From contig MU001671.1 of the NCBI GenBank assembly GCA_010093515.1, positions 71,429 to 135,428 on the forward strand: a DNA stretch of 64,000 nucleotides. Direction: 5' to 3'. Position numbers and translations under genes: made by a program. The stretch is from Lineolata rhizophorae. Taxonomy: Eukaryota; Ascomycota; Dothideomycetes; Lineolatales; Lineolataceae. The notes under the pieces were generated by a model. It had not been told where the DNA came from. It was given only the letters and a program-made list of their open reading frames with translations, and ran no database searches. Shown here one piece after another: positions 32,201 through 42,013 of the stretch (position 1 is its first letter; every line of letters starts with the position of its first letter).

Positions 32201-34133
32201 CCATTTATCGCATATGGCGCAATTGGCGCATTTCCACTTAGGATGCCTGTGGAAGCAGACGTGGCAACGAGCGCTCTTCTTGATCCACTCCTTCGATTTC
32301 TTTGAGCGGACTTTCTTGACCGTGCCATCGTCATTGATGACGATCTCCTCGTCCTCATTCTCGTCGTCCTCCAGATTCTTCATGTTCTTAATGTCGATCC
32401 ATGGCCTGCGCTTCAACTGTTCTTGGCAGATTTGGGCAAGCGTTTTCTTGCTCTGGCGCCCGCGTTCATCCGTAAGCGATAATGGCGTTGACTCGGACAC
32501 ACCGCCATCGATCTCGATGATTTGCCTCCGCCAGTCCTCGTACTTCTTTGTCAAGTCCTTCCATTTCCACTGTTCCACCCATCGCAGACCAGAAATGCAC
32601 GCGCAACTACGGCCCATGGCGTAGCACTCCATGCAAATATCGTATGGCTCGTCAGTGCCGGTGCCAAGCGCATCCTTGCACGACGGGCAGGTTAGGAAGC
32701 GATTGAAGATATTTCCGCGGCAGTACGCGCAGGTCACGTTGCTGTCGTAAGGGAGAAACTCGCGGTCCTGTGGCTGGTCTGATCCGAACATCTCCGATAC
32801 CATAATCCTTTGAAAAAGGAAGAATAGGCGGCGGAAGTCCTTCTTAACCTGGCGGATCTTAGGCGCATGCGAGATGGTATCGTCGCCTTGCGCCGCTCGT
32901 GCTGACGCTTGTCGTAATAGCCCAGAATACTTCGCCAAGGTGTAGTAGATGATGGCTTTATTTTTGTACTGCTCATCCCGACACACCATACGCGCATTTG
33001 GTAGCGCCTCGTTCATGGCCATCTCAAGCGTTTCCACCGTCGTCCGATTCCATGCGACTTTCATTGTCCGCGTGCCGCGGTTCCAAACCTGATGCGGCGC
33101 TAACGGCGGAATCAGAATAAAGTCGCCCGGTCGCTGCTCCACCACGTAGACAGTAAACGGGGCCTTGCGCCAAGCCGAGATCTGCGCAAAGTGGGATTCG
33201 ACCTCAATGTCGTGGCCTAGGACCGAGAGCCAGTACTCGGCCACCATATGTCGATCTTTAGACTCGGTCATGAGCCAGAGGGACGATCCAGGCTTCTCAG
33301 GCCGGCCACCCTCGCCAACTGTACCAGACGCCTCCACCATAATATTTTGCCCCATGCTCGCGCACATTTCACGATGTGCCGGTGTATAGGTGCCTTCGTG
33401 CCCAACGTAGCACATGAGGTTGACGGCGCGCATCTCGGGTGGGAGGGACGACATGAGATCGGCAGCTTTTGCGATGCCGCGGCCTTTGCGTCGCGTTCCG
33501 GTTGCGGTAGAGTTGTCAATCGGGGCGCCAGGACCACCGATATCTCCGACGCTATCGTTCATGTAGAAAAGAGAAGGTGGGATGCGTTCGCGGAGCTTAT
33601 CGTGCCAGACCGGAGGACAGTCAATGTCTTTGAGATAGATACGCTGCCGGTTTTTGTCCTTATAGTGCGACCTTTTGTGCCAGAATTGATCTGTGAGAAG
33701 ACTCATATTGTCGAGGTAGTGACCGATGGTGAGCGGAAGGTAGTCTTTCGCGGTGAGATTACGCGCATTTTCGACTAGAGTAATAGAGGCGCGACGTTAG
33801 CTACCAGCTCACACGGAGATGCTGCGCCGCTACACGCGGAATAAGAGCACGAGGACACGACCCACTCTTCTTCCCATGGTTGCTTTTTAGCCAGCCCGGG
33901 GTGAAAGTCCACGGGTCCAAGCGATCGAGAAATCCGTCGATAACAAGCGGCTTTCCGCCAATAATGGCGTGGAGGAGCACCAACTTCTCGAAGCTGTCGA
34001 ACCCGTTCTGCTCGATGACGTCGTAGCTGATGCGGTCGACGTATTGGAAATTGTCCGTGTTCTCGACCAGAGCGCGCACGTCGAAGTCCGGCGGCAGCGG
34101 CTCGAACGAGGCGCGCGGCCGCTGCGCCGGCAT
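29255..34133 (-). CDS. JmjC-domain protein with 4CXXC_R1 zinc finger and C-terminal AT-hooks
   Basis: Exon 1 is 34133-33866 and exon 2 is 33774-29255. The 91-bp phase-1 intron (GTGGGT donor, GCTAAC, CTCTAG) joins SNHGKK to IENARNLTAKDYLPL. The 1595-aa product begins with a JmjC fold. Fe(II) ligands fit H223-x-E225 (in TPAHREMC) and H317 (in PPLAPHQVWNRG), so the 2-oxoglutarate oxygenase site looks complete, with Glu in place of the commoner Asp. A Cys-rich region follows (about 438-482), then a second Cys-rich domain (about 593-652, CHVC ... CANC ... ACPHCRRVCNAGACR) matching zf-4CXXC_R1, the domain of CDCA7-type proteins. The C-terminal 900 residues are charged and disordered, ending with three AT-hook-like cores (GHGRPRK, RRGRPSRG, RRGRPPNRGR). 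Probable role: nuclear chromatin or DNA-methylation control. It is divergent from COQ2. Confidence 0.9.
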
Positions 34134-34692
34134 CGTGGCGGCTCTGGTCTACAGCTCTTCGGAAAAGGTGGCCAGGCGCGCGTTCACCCACCAACGCGGG
34201 GACCTGGTTAGTCGCGTCGCGGCGCACGGAGACGCGATTCGCACGCGCACACTCGGAGGCTGGAAATTCGAGCGCCCTTGATAGCGCTGGCCAGTACTGC
34301 GGCAGATGAGGCGGCTAAGCGAGTACTGTTTATAGACATGGGCAGGTAGTGAAGATGGCACAGGCGGTGGATGGCGCAGCGAGGGAGAGAGAAGTGCAGA
34401 GCACGGCGAAGCTTGGGCCACCGAACCGAAGCAATTCGGCCGTCCGCACGTGATTGGCCGAAGACGTGAAACGCGGCTCGGTCTACCAATTTACCGGGGT
34501 CGACCGTCCCGACTTCAACATCCCGGTCGCTATACAGAGTACAACACCGGCTTCTCTGTGTCGTTCGAGCAAGATCATACTGCTTCTGCGGCTGCATTTC
34601 AGAGCAATTGCAATCCAGGGGTTCAGATGTGACTCAGTTTGTTGCAAGTTGCCTACCGCGGCTGCGTCTACACGCACCATTCGTGCCACAAA
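34134..34692. promoter_or_regulatory. Intergenic region between divergent JmjC and COQ2 genes
   Basis: A 559-bp stretch contains both 5' flanks. Minus-strand frames of 90-129 codons extend across it but match nothing I know. No factor site is evident. Confidence 0.4.
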
Positions 34693-35991
34693 ATGTCCTT
34701 CGCAGGACTTCGGTTGAGCCGCCGGCTCCCTTCCTGCCTACCGCGCGCCGGCTATCCTCTTCAGCGATGTTCATCTAGAACGGCATATGGTCGTCTGGCC
34801 CACATCACGTGCCAGAATCAACGGGGCCTTGCAACCAACAATGGCAACGCCACAACTTCACTTGCCTCCCCAAGGACAACCTCACTCATACTCCGGCTCA
34901 GCCATACTAAGCCGACTGATTCCGTCTCGGCAGCTCTCCTACCTTGCCGTCTCGCCTCCACAGCCATCAACCCTGACGTTCTCCCTCCCTACGCCCCGCC
35001 AACAACCGGCCTCGTTTCCGTCCTGCCCCCAGCCCTTATCCCCTACGCCGAGCTGATCCGCCTCGACAAGCCCACCGGCGCATACTACCTCTTCCTCCCT
35101 TGCCTCTGGTCCACCTTCCTCGCCTCCATCTTTGTCACGCCTCTGCCCTCCCCGCTCGCCCTCGCCGGCACGACAGCCCTTTTCGCCGCCGGCGCCCTCA
35201 TCATGCGCGGCGCCGGCTGCACTATCAACGACCTCTGGGACCGCTCGCTCGACGCGCGCGTCGCGCGCACGCGTCTGCGGCCCCTTGCCCGCGGCGCCGT
35301 CTCGCCCACCAGCGCCCTCGCCTTCGCCGGCGGCCAGCTCCTCGCCGGCCTCGTCGTCCTCCTGCAGTTCCCCCAGCCTGCCTGCTTCCTGTACGCGACG
35401 CCCAGCCTGCTCTTCGTGGCCGCCTACCCGCTCGCCAAGCGCGTCACGTACTACCCGCAGCTCGTGCTCGGCCTGACCTTCTCCTGGGGCGCCGTCATGG
35501 GCTTCCCGGCCCTCGGCGTCTCGCTGCTCGACGGCTCCGCCCAGTCGGATCTCGCCCTGCTCGCCGCCGCCGCCCTGTACGCCTCAAACGTCGCCTGGAC
35601 CGTCTTGTACGACACCGTATACGCGCACATGGACGTCGCCGACGACGCCGCCGCCGGCATCAAGAGCATCGCGCTCGCGCACCCGTCGCCCGCCACGGCG
35701 AAGGCCATCATGTCCGCCCTGGCGTCTGCGCAGGTCGGCCTGCTCGGCGTCGCCGGCTGGGCCGCGGGCCTGGGACCCGTGTTCTGGGTCGGTAGCTGCG
35801 GGGGCGCCGCCGGCGCGCTGGCGACTATGATATGGAAGGTTAGGCTGGAGAGCGTGAAGGATTGCTGGTGGTGGTTTAAGTGGGGGTGTTGGTTTGTTGG
35901 CGGGGCGGTGGGGGCCGGGCTAGTGGGGGAGTATGGGGTTAGGTATGCTCAAGAGAAGATGGAGACGGAGGTGAAGGCGGTGAAACAATAG
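34693..35991 (+). CDS. COQ2: 4-hydroxybenzoate polyprenyltransferase, ubiquinone synthesis
   Basis: Coq2 joins the polyprenyl tail to 4-hydroxybenzoate in the mitochondrial inner membrane, the first membrane-bound step of ubiquinone synthesis. The 432-aa product (start at 34693, MSFAGLRLSRRL) has an Arg/Ser-rich presequence of roughly 85 residues. UbiA-fold helices follow, with both Asp-rich motifs: NDLWDRSLD at 179-187 and YDTVYAHMDVADD at 306-318. Substrate-pocket sequences RLDKPTGAYY and RTRLRPLARG are also present. An upstream in-frame ATG at 34639 would add 18 residues; the inner one sits in a better context (AAAATGTC). There is no intron. GC content is very high in the middle of the gene, which produces long shadow frames. 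Confidence 0.96.
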   Translation: MSFAGLRLSRRLPSCLPRAGYPLQRCSSRTAYGRLAHITCQNQRGLATNNGNATTSLASPRTTSLILRLSHTKPTDSVSAALLPCRLASTAINPDVLPPYAPPTTGLVSVLPPALIPYAELIRLDKPTGAYYLFLPCLWSTFLASIFVTPLPSPLALAGTTALFAAGALIMRGAGCTINDLWDRSLDARVARTRLRPLARGAVSPTSALAFAGGQLLAGLVVLLQFPQPACFLYATPSLLFVAAYPLAKRVTYYPQLVLGLTFSWGAVMGFPALGVSLLDGSAQSDLALLAAAALYASNVAWTVLYDTVYAHMDVADDAAAGIKSIALAHPSPATAKAIMSALASAQVGLLGVAGWAAGLGPVFWVGSCGGAAGALATMIWKVRLESVKDCWWWFKWGCWFVGGAVGAGLVGEYGVRYAQEKMETEVKAVKQ

Positions 35992-36681
35992 GCGACGAAT
36001 TTGGAAGAGAGTTTTCAGGGTCCTTCTGTATAGTTATTGTGTAGATATAATGTCTTGAGTGTGGCTGAAGCGCCGTCACCTAGTTCCATAGAGACTGTAC
36101 AGCTGGGGAAAGCTGAATGCACTGGATTTTGGTTTCTTTTAGCCGAATGCAACCCCTAGAGAATAGATAACCATGTTGTACATTGTACGCCCCATATATC
36201 CGATTTGGAGCACACCAATGAGGTCAGCTACGAAGTGTTAGCTGGTCCAGTACCTAACCTATCAAAACGATCTATCGAACCTTCACCAGCGCCTAACCAC
36301 ATCAAAATCAACAACTAAAAGCACAATTCTTTCAGTATTGGGACTATACTTTATACTTGCTCCTCCATAACAGATCACGGCATGACACGGCCGTCGAACA
36401 GGCCATAGGCTCGAAACACAGCACCCACAACCCATCAACAGTTTCTGCAATAACAAGATCCACACAACCCCAAAACAAGGATATAAACCACCCATAACAC
36501 CCATGTCAGAACAAAGAAACATATCAGGTGCCTAAAACGCCCAAAAATGCCTCGCGCTCTCCATCGACTTCAACAACATGCCCGCACCTCCCACCTCACA
36601 ATCTCCACCACAGTCCTACTCCCATTCTACCATCCACACCTCCCCCCCAACCCCTCTCATCGACTCCCCAGAACCGCCCAC
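35992..36681. other. Intergenic region between convergent COQ2 and RAD52
   Basis: This holds two 3' flanks: AT-rich next to COQ2, then strongly C-rich approaching the RAD52 stop. Open frames overlapping 36528-37509 on the plus strand are shadows of the RAD52 low-complexity tail. Confidence 0.5.
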
Positions 36682-39071
36682 TCAATCCACCTCCCCCACC
36701 TTCTGCCTCTTAACCTCCACTCCATCCCCACCGCCACCGCCTCCGCCCCGTCCCCTCCCCCCACCTTCCTCCCTCGCATTACTCACATCCACCAGCGGCG
36801 TCCTCCCAACACCCCCTCCTCCCCCTCCACCCTGCTGCCCTTGCCCTTGCCTCTGCCCCTGCCCCTGCGCCATGGCCTCCGCCCCCCTCTTCATGCCGCC
36901 CCCTGTCCCACCCCTCGCCATCGTAAGTGGCCTATACGGACTCTTGTTCGCGAGCGGACTACCAGGCCCGCCCAGCGGGCCGCCGCCGGAGCCGCCGGCC
37001 GGCATGCCGATGCGGCGATTCACGTCCGACTGCGGGTTGACGAAGTTGGCGCTCGAACCGCCAGAGCCCGCACCGCCGGCCCCGCCGTTGCCGAACTGCT
37101 GCTGTTGTTGTTGCTGCTGCTGCTGCGGCCGGGGACCGTCGCTCACACCTCCCGGAGGACCGCCGCTACCACTGCCGCCACCGCCTGCCGCGGCCCCCGC
37201 CGCCGCTGCGACGGCGGTTCGGCTCACGGGCGCGGAGCGGTCGTGCGCGATGCCCGAGGTGCGGCGCAAGAGCGGGCTCTCGTGGCGCGGGTTGAAGTCT
37301 CTGCCGGGGCGATCGGCGTTCTGGAGGGCTTCGGCGACGGCGAAGGTGCCGAAGCCGACCGTAGCGGGGACGTTGTTGGCGGCGTCGGGGGCGGCAGTCT
37401 GAGGTTGTTGGTGGGGCTGGTTTGGGGCCGTGGCCGTGGTCGTGGTGGGGGGTTGGTGTGGAGGTGGCAAGGAGGATCGGGCGTTGTTGGGGTTCGTGTA
37501 GTTGTTTGACTGGTTGTTGCCGTGTTGAGGATGCGTGTCAGGGGGCGTGGGGTTCGGATTCGCGCGGAGGGGTGCGTGTGATGAATTCGTGTTCGAGCCG
37601 TGATGGGAATGAGGTTGATGCTGATTATGCTGCTGCGCGTGCGTAGGCAAGGGCCGCTGCTGGGGGTAACCGGCTGAACCACTTGTACCACCAACTCCAG
37701 GGCGGCTTCGCCCATCCGGGCGTCCCCCACCGGGTCCACTAGGCGTGGGAAGCGCACGTTGCGGAACTGGGGGTCGCACTTGCGGCGGCAAGCTCTGGTT
37801 CTGCGGCACTGGCGGCTGTGGTGCATTTGCTCCCGCTGACTGTGGCTCGTTGAGCTCGTTTGGCTTTATTATTGAGGATGGCATCGAGCTGACTCGGTTC
37901 ATCGGTTGATTTCGAGCATTTTGAACACTTTGTTGCTGCTGCTGCTGTGGAGGCCGCCGCATCAATCGAGGCTGGGGAGGAGCAGGTTGCTGGTCAGTTT
38001 GTCGCACCATATTGGCAGCCTGTTGGTCAGCGCTGATCCTGGCTTCCAACTCCATCTCCTCGTTATAGGCTTCAGTCAAGTCCATCTCATCGAACACATT
38101 ACCACCGTATTCGTCGTCGCTAGTGAACTCGGCTTTGATTCCGCTCGACCGCCTAGAAGCCGGCGTCGCTGTCTCTTGCTTGTTCATCGCGGTGGACGCA
38201 GCAGGCGCGACAGCCTCGTCGTCTTCTTTCTTTGGCGCCTGGGGAGCATATTCCGGATGGCGGTGCAAGTTGTTCGGGTCCCAACATCCCGGTCCTGTTC
38301 GCATTTTCGTAACGCGGTTCAGATAGTCCTTGTCATACAAGCAGTTACCGAGGACATTACCGAATGTGCGCAGGGCACGTTTCAACGCGTCGGTAGCAGC
38401 CTCTTTTTTGGCTTTTTCGAAGGCAGCTGCTTTGCCTCGGCAGTTCTCAATATGACCATAGCCAATGTCCTATATTGTTCAGGGGTAGTTAGCTTCGCTC
38501 AGGTAGGTGATTTCAAACGCCCCAGTGAGATCATATGGGGAGGTGTATAACGAACCTCGTGGAAAGTGCCATCCTTCAAAGTGACCCTCACAATAATCGA
38601 CATGCCCATGCTAACCTTGCCGCCATCATGGACATCGACCTGCATGGATCTATCAGCCTTCCACTCCCCAATCTTTCACTATGCCCCGATGGATCCGACT
38701 CACAAAGTCAACCTGCACCTGCTGAATGCTGCTGCTCCACCCATTGAAGCCGAGCACTTCGTTCGCTAGATTGATCGCCTTCTCTGCCTTCAAGTAATGG
38801 ACCTTCCCACCCCCCTGGCCCGGTCTGCTGTTGATGTACTCCGGCCCAAGCTGCTTGTGCAGCCGTGACTGCAACGTCGCAATTTCTTGCGGCGTATACT
38901 CGCTCATGCGGCGGGGTGCATCGCTACCACTGCTGTTTAGTCCAAGGAATGGATTCGCAATGTCGCCGTACTGGGCGCCGGGACTATAAAGAACAATGAG
39001 CGCATCAGTTGATGGGCCCGTATGGCAATCCCAGATGAGCATATGAAGTAAATGGGCGCTTACGGCGGCAT
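36682..39071 (-). CDS. RAD52: Rad52 recombination mediator
   Basis: Rad52 loads Rad51 on RPA-coated single strands and anneals complementary strands during homologous repair. My model has four exons: 39071-39064 (8 nt), 38983-38704, 38639-38556 and 38469-36682, 719 aa in all. It starts [15 protein letters not shown]. The conserved annealing domain is clear: [89 protein letters not shown]. All introns have good donors (GTAAGC, GTGAGT, GTTCGT) and AG acceptors. The tiny first exon is inferred because it alone gives a family-like N terminus. The C-terminal half is Pro/Gln/Gly/Asn-rich with Gln and Gly runs, longer than I expect for Rad52, and ends near a basic VKRQK. Confidence 0.92.
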
Positions 39072-39774
39072 GACAGAAGCTCAACTTGTCCTCATGCGCA
39101 GTGTATGAGGCCCTGACTATGCCGAGGGACAAAGGAACGGGCGGGACGGCTTGAGTGGACGTCGATCGTGGGTTGGAGACTTGCGCGACGCGCGACGCGG
39201 GACGAGGTGCCAAACATGCTAGGCGCCTCGCGAGCTACCTCCGCATTCACGTGATACTGGTCCTGCCAAGAAACCACCTGACCGGCAAGCGAAGCTACAA
39301 AAAGGCTTCCCAGCGCGCTCGGTAAAATTCTCCTTTTCTTTCTCCAGGAACCACGGTCTCTTATTTACCCAAGGGTAGTCATGCGCTCGCATGCCAATGT
39401 TCAATTGACTTTCCGCATTTGAAAGGGACCAAGAATGAAAACGATGTGCCCGTTACTAATCCCGACCCGAGCTGGTTTTACACCCAGTTTTATGGCAGGT
39501 TCGGGTTCGCTTTGGGCAGACATACCTATCTACACACTTCCCGAGCCGCACTTTAGGTCCGCCCAGCATTTCCCTTGCTTTGTTGAGATTCAATGGGTCT
39601 CTATATTCATCCCGAGAGTCCTTCGCTCTTCCGCAGTTTTGAAGAGCTTCTTGGAGTGAGGCCAGGTCGCTGAAAGTACGTTACAAGACGGAAATAATGG
39701 AAACGCTCTCGTAGGACGCGAAAAATATAACGCCATGCCCCGTCTATAAGCGCACGAAATATCCAGCACATCGC
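39072..39774. other. Intergenic region between RAD52 and the SUR7/PalI-like gene
   Basis: Contains the RAD52 5' flank and the 3' flank of the next gene. A 61-codon minus frame starting at 39277 overlaps the probable RAD52 leader. I see no other feature. Confidence 0.45.
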
Positions 39775-40906
39775 TCACTCTCCTCCCTTCTTCCTCCCGA
39801 ATGCCAACCTCTTCCTCCCACTGCTCCTCTTCTCCGCATCGTGACTATCGCCCGCCTCGCTGGAACCCCTCTTCTTCTCCGCTTTGGCCTTCTCGGGCAC
39901 GCCCCTCGCCACGTCCCTTCTGCTAACACAACAGCACGCAAAGCTCACATGCACCAGCCAACTAAGCGCGGCGCACGCGGTCGCGATCCAGATGAAGGCG
40001 TACATTCTCCCGCTCAAGTCCGAGTGGATGTTGACTTCGGCGACGGAGCTGACGACGGAGTGAAAGATGACGAACATGGCGGTGCCGATGATGGAGGCGG
40101 CGCCGATGGCTAATGCGTTGAGTGTGGTCAACGTCACGAGGGGCACCGCCGTCCAGCGCGAGTAGACGGCTGCGGGGACGAGGAAGATCAAGACGGTGGA
40201 AAGGACGGCGCCGAGGATGAAGAGGGCGAACATCCAGTTGGAGGCGATCTTGATGATGTCGAGGATGTCGTTGATTTCGTTGGGGAGGGCAACTAGAAAG
40301 CGGAGGATACGAACAACTGGTTAGCCTGAAGAGAAGATGCTCCACGGAGAGGACGTAAAGTATCAACGGAATCAGGGACGTACTAGTTGCGCCGGCGATC
40401 AGCTGGCTCTGCAGAATCTGGACGGGGTTGAACCAGTACAGCACCGTCGTGTCGGAGCAGTGGGTGATCCCGTCGGTGTTGTATCCCTCGCAGTAGTTCC
40501 ACAGACCGACCTGGTAGAAGTCGTGCAGCCCCAGCGTCCTGGCGATACTATTGATCAAGACGGCGTTGGGCACGCTTCGCGGGATGATGTCCGACAGGTC
40601 CAGTTTGATGAAGTACGTGTTGCGCAGAACGGGCATGTCGTAGGTGTTGCCGATCTCGGCCAGGATGAGGAAGACGAGCGACACGAAGTGCAGGAAGGAC
40701 GTGAGGAGCGCGAGCCGCTTGCGAGTTCGGACGGTGCCGCGTATCCAGAGGTGCGGTCGGTGGCCCGCCTCTAGCGTGGGGGAAGAATCCGGAGAGCTAC
40801 CGTCGGCGGATGAAGGAGCCGCAGGCTCGCTCTTGGGCTGCCGACGCGGGTTTGGCGCCCATTGCCGGAGCTTTTTGACGGGTTCGATGGAGGGGAGGCG
40901 TGCCAT
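39775..40906 (-). CDS. SUR7/PalI-family plasma-membrane protein
   Basis: Exon 1 is 40906-40384 and exon 2 is 40292-39775, with a 91-bp phase-1 intron (GTACGT ... TTTCTAG). The 346-aa product has a first membrane segment near residues 65-85, a long extracellular loop containing a glycolytic-independent W-N-Y-C-E-G word (GLWNYCEGY) and a following Cys, typical of the family's W-x2-W/C loop, then three further membrane segments (about 195-285) and a basic Lys/Arg/Ser tail. SUR7/PalI proteins organise eisosomes (cortical membrane domains) or take part in pH signalling. The family assignment is good; which branch it belongs to is not clear. Confidence 0.8.
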
Positions 40907-42013
40907 CTCGATGTCGCTCTCCCGTGTCGGCGAGGGGAAGATGGCGAGATGCGGAAGAGAGGTAACGAAAAGAAAAAAAAAGGTATTGGGAGAAAGGCTA
41001 GAAAATGGAACCCGGCTCTGCAGGCACGGACAGGCTGGCTTGCTTTTTTGTGCGAGTCGGCCGAGTGGTTACCCAGGGGCGCCGACGCATGCAGCCACCC
41101 GTTATCTGTAAGGCTGAGGGCGCGCTCGTGGACCCTGCCGAGAAAAAAGGTGAAACGAGCGCTGCCGTCCCTCTAGTCCCGAAACGAGCAAAGAGGCAAA
41201 GCGATGAAGGACATGGGATGAGACAGGACGAAGAGCAAAAGTCGAGCCCGGAAGGAAAACGGCGGACGGCGCGTGGGTTCAGCGTCCTCCCCAAAGGCCG
41301 GAGGAACTCGCACTGGCCCGGACAGCGCTCGCAGGCGTTACGCGTCTCGCCGTCAGGAGAGCGCGACCCGCCATCGCCGAGCTGCAGTCGCTGCGTCATG
41401 ACGCGCCGGGCGGCGCCTGCTCCGCCTCAGCGGACCCGCGGACGCTAGCCGGGTCGCGACTGGCCGGGCCGTCCGTGGCTGTTGCCCTACGGAGCATCCC
41501 CGACCTCTGCGGTCCCGGCGACGTCGTCCCGTCTCCAGCTCGCCGTCCCAACCGCACACGCTTCCGCTCTCTTCCGTACACATATCGCTTGGTTTGGCGC
41601 CCTGCCGTCTTTGCCGTTTTGTCTTCATATCTTCCCGTGCAGTCTTTGAGAGCGCCGCCGTTGACAGCGCCGTCACTTGCGCCGAGAGTTGCGGCGCAGC
41701 TTTCGGTGGAGCGACGGTTCTGTTGCAGGCACACGACGGAATTTTTTTTTCGCACCACCGCCTAGCTTTGCCGGATTCCTTCTCTAGAACGGCAGTTTTC
41801 GTTTGGTTCGCTCGCTTGAACTGCCCTTCATGTCAGAATAAAAGTTGTTTCTACTTCAAACCCGTATTTTCAGGTCTCTACAGCCCTAGGAGCATCGCTT
41901 TCCCCTGCGCAACGTATGTCACCCTCCGCACACCGTTACCATTGCCCCTCGAAGTCATACGACTGAACACTGCCTAGCCTAACACAAACATCCTACTCCA
42001 TATCTCAGCCGTC
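40907..42013. other. 1.1-kb intergenic region between divergent genes
   Basis: Contains the 5' flanks of the SUR7/PalI-like and PLC-like genes. Overlapping frames of 100-150 codons on both strands (41005-41977) are unrecognised and look like GC-rich chance frames. A GCCGAGTGGTTA word at about 41059 resembles the start of a tRNA-Leu/Ser, but no complete tRNA follows. Confidence 0.45.

Noticed and set aside
35100-35795. 231-codon plus frame inside COQ2
   Set aside because: Arg/Pro-rich shadow of the GC-rich COQ2 gene in another frame.
36547-37509. 320-codon plus frame opposite RAD52
   Set aside because: Shadow of the Gln/Gly/Pro-rich RAD52 tail.
41055-41110. GCCGAGTGGTTA word like a tRNA-Leu/Ser start
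   Set aside because: No matching T arm or acceptor stem follows at the right distance.
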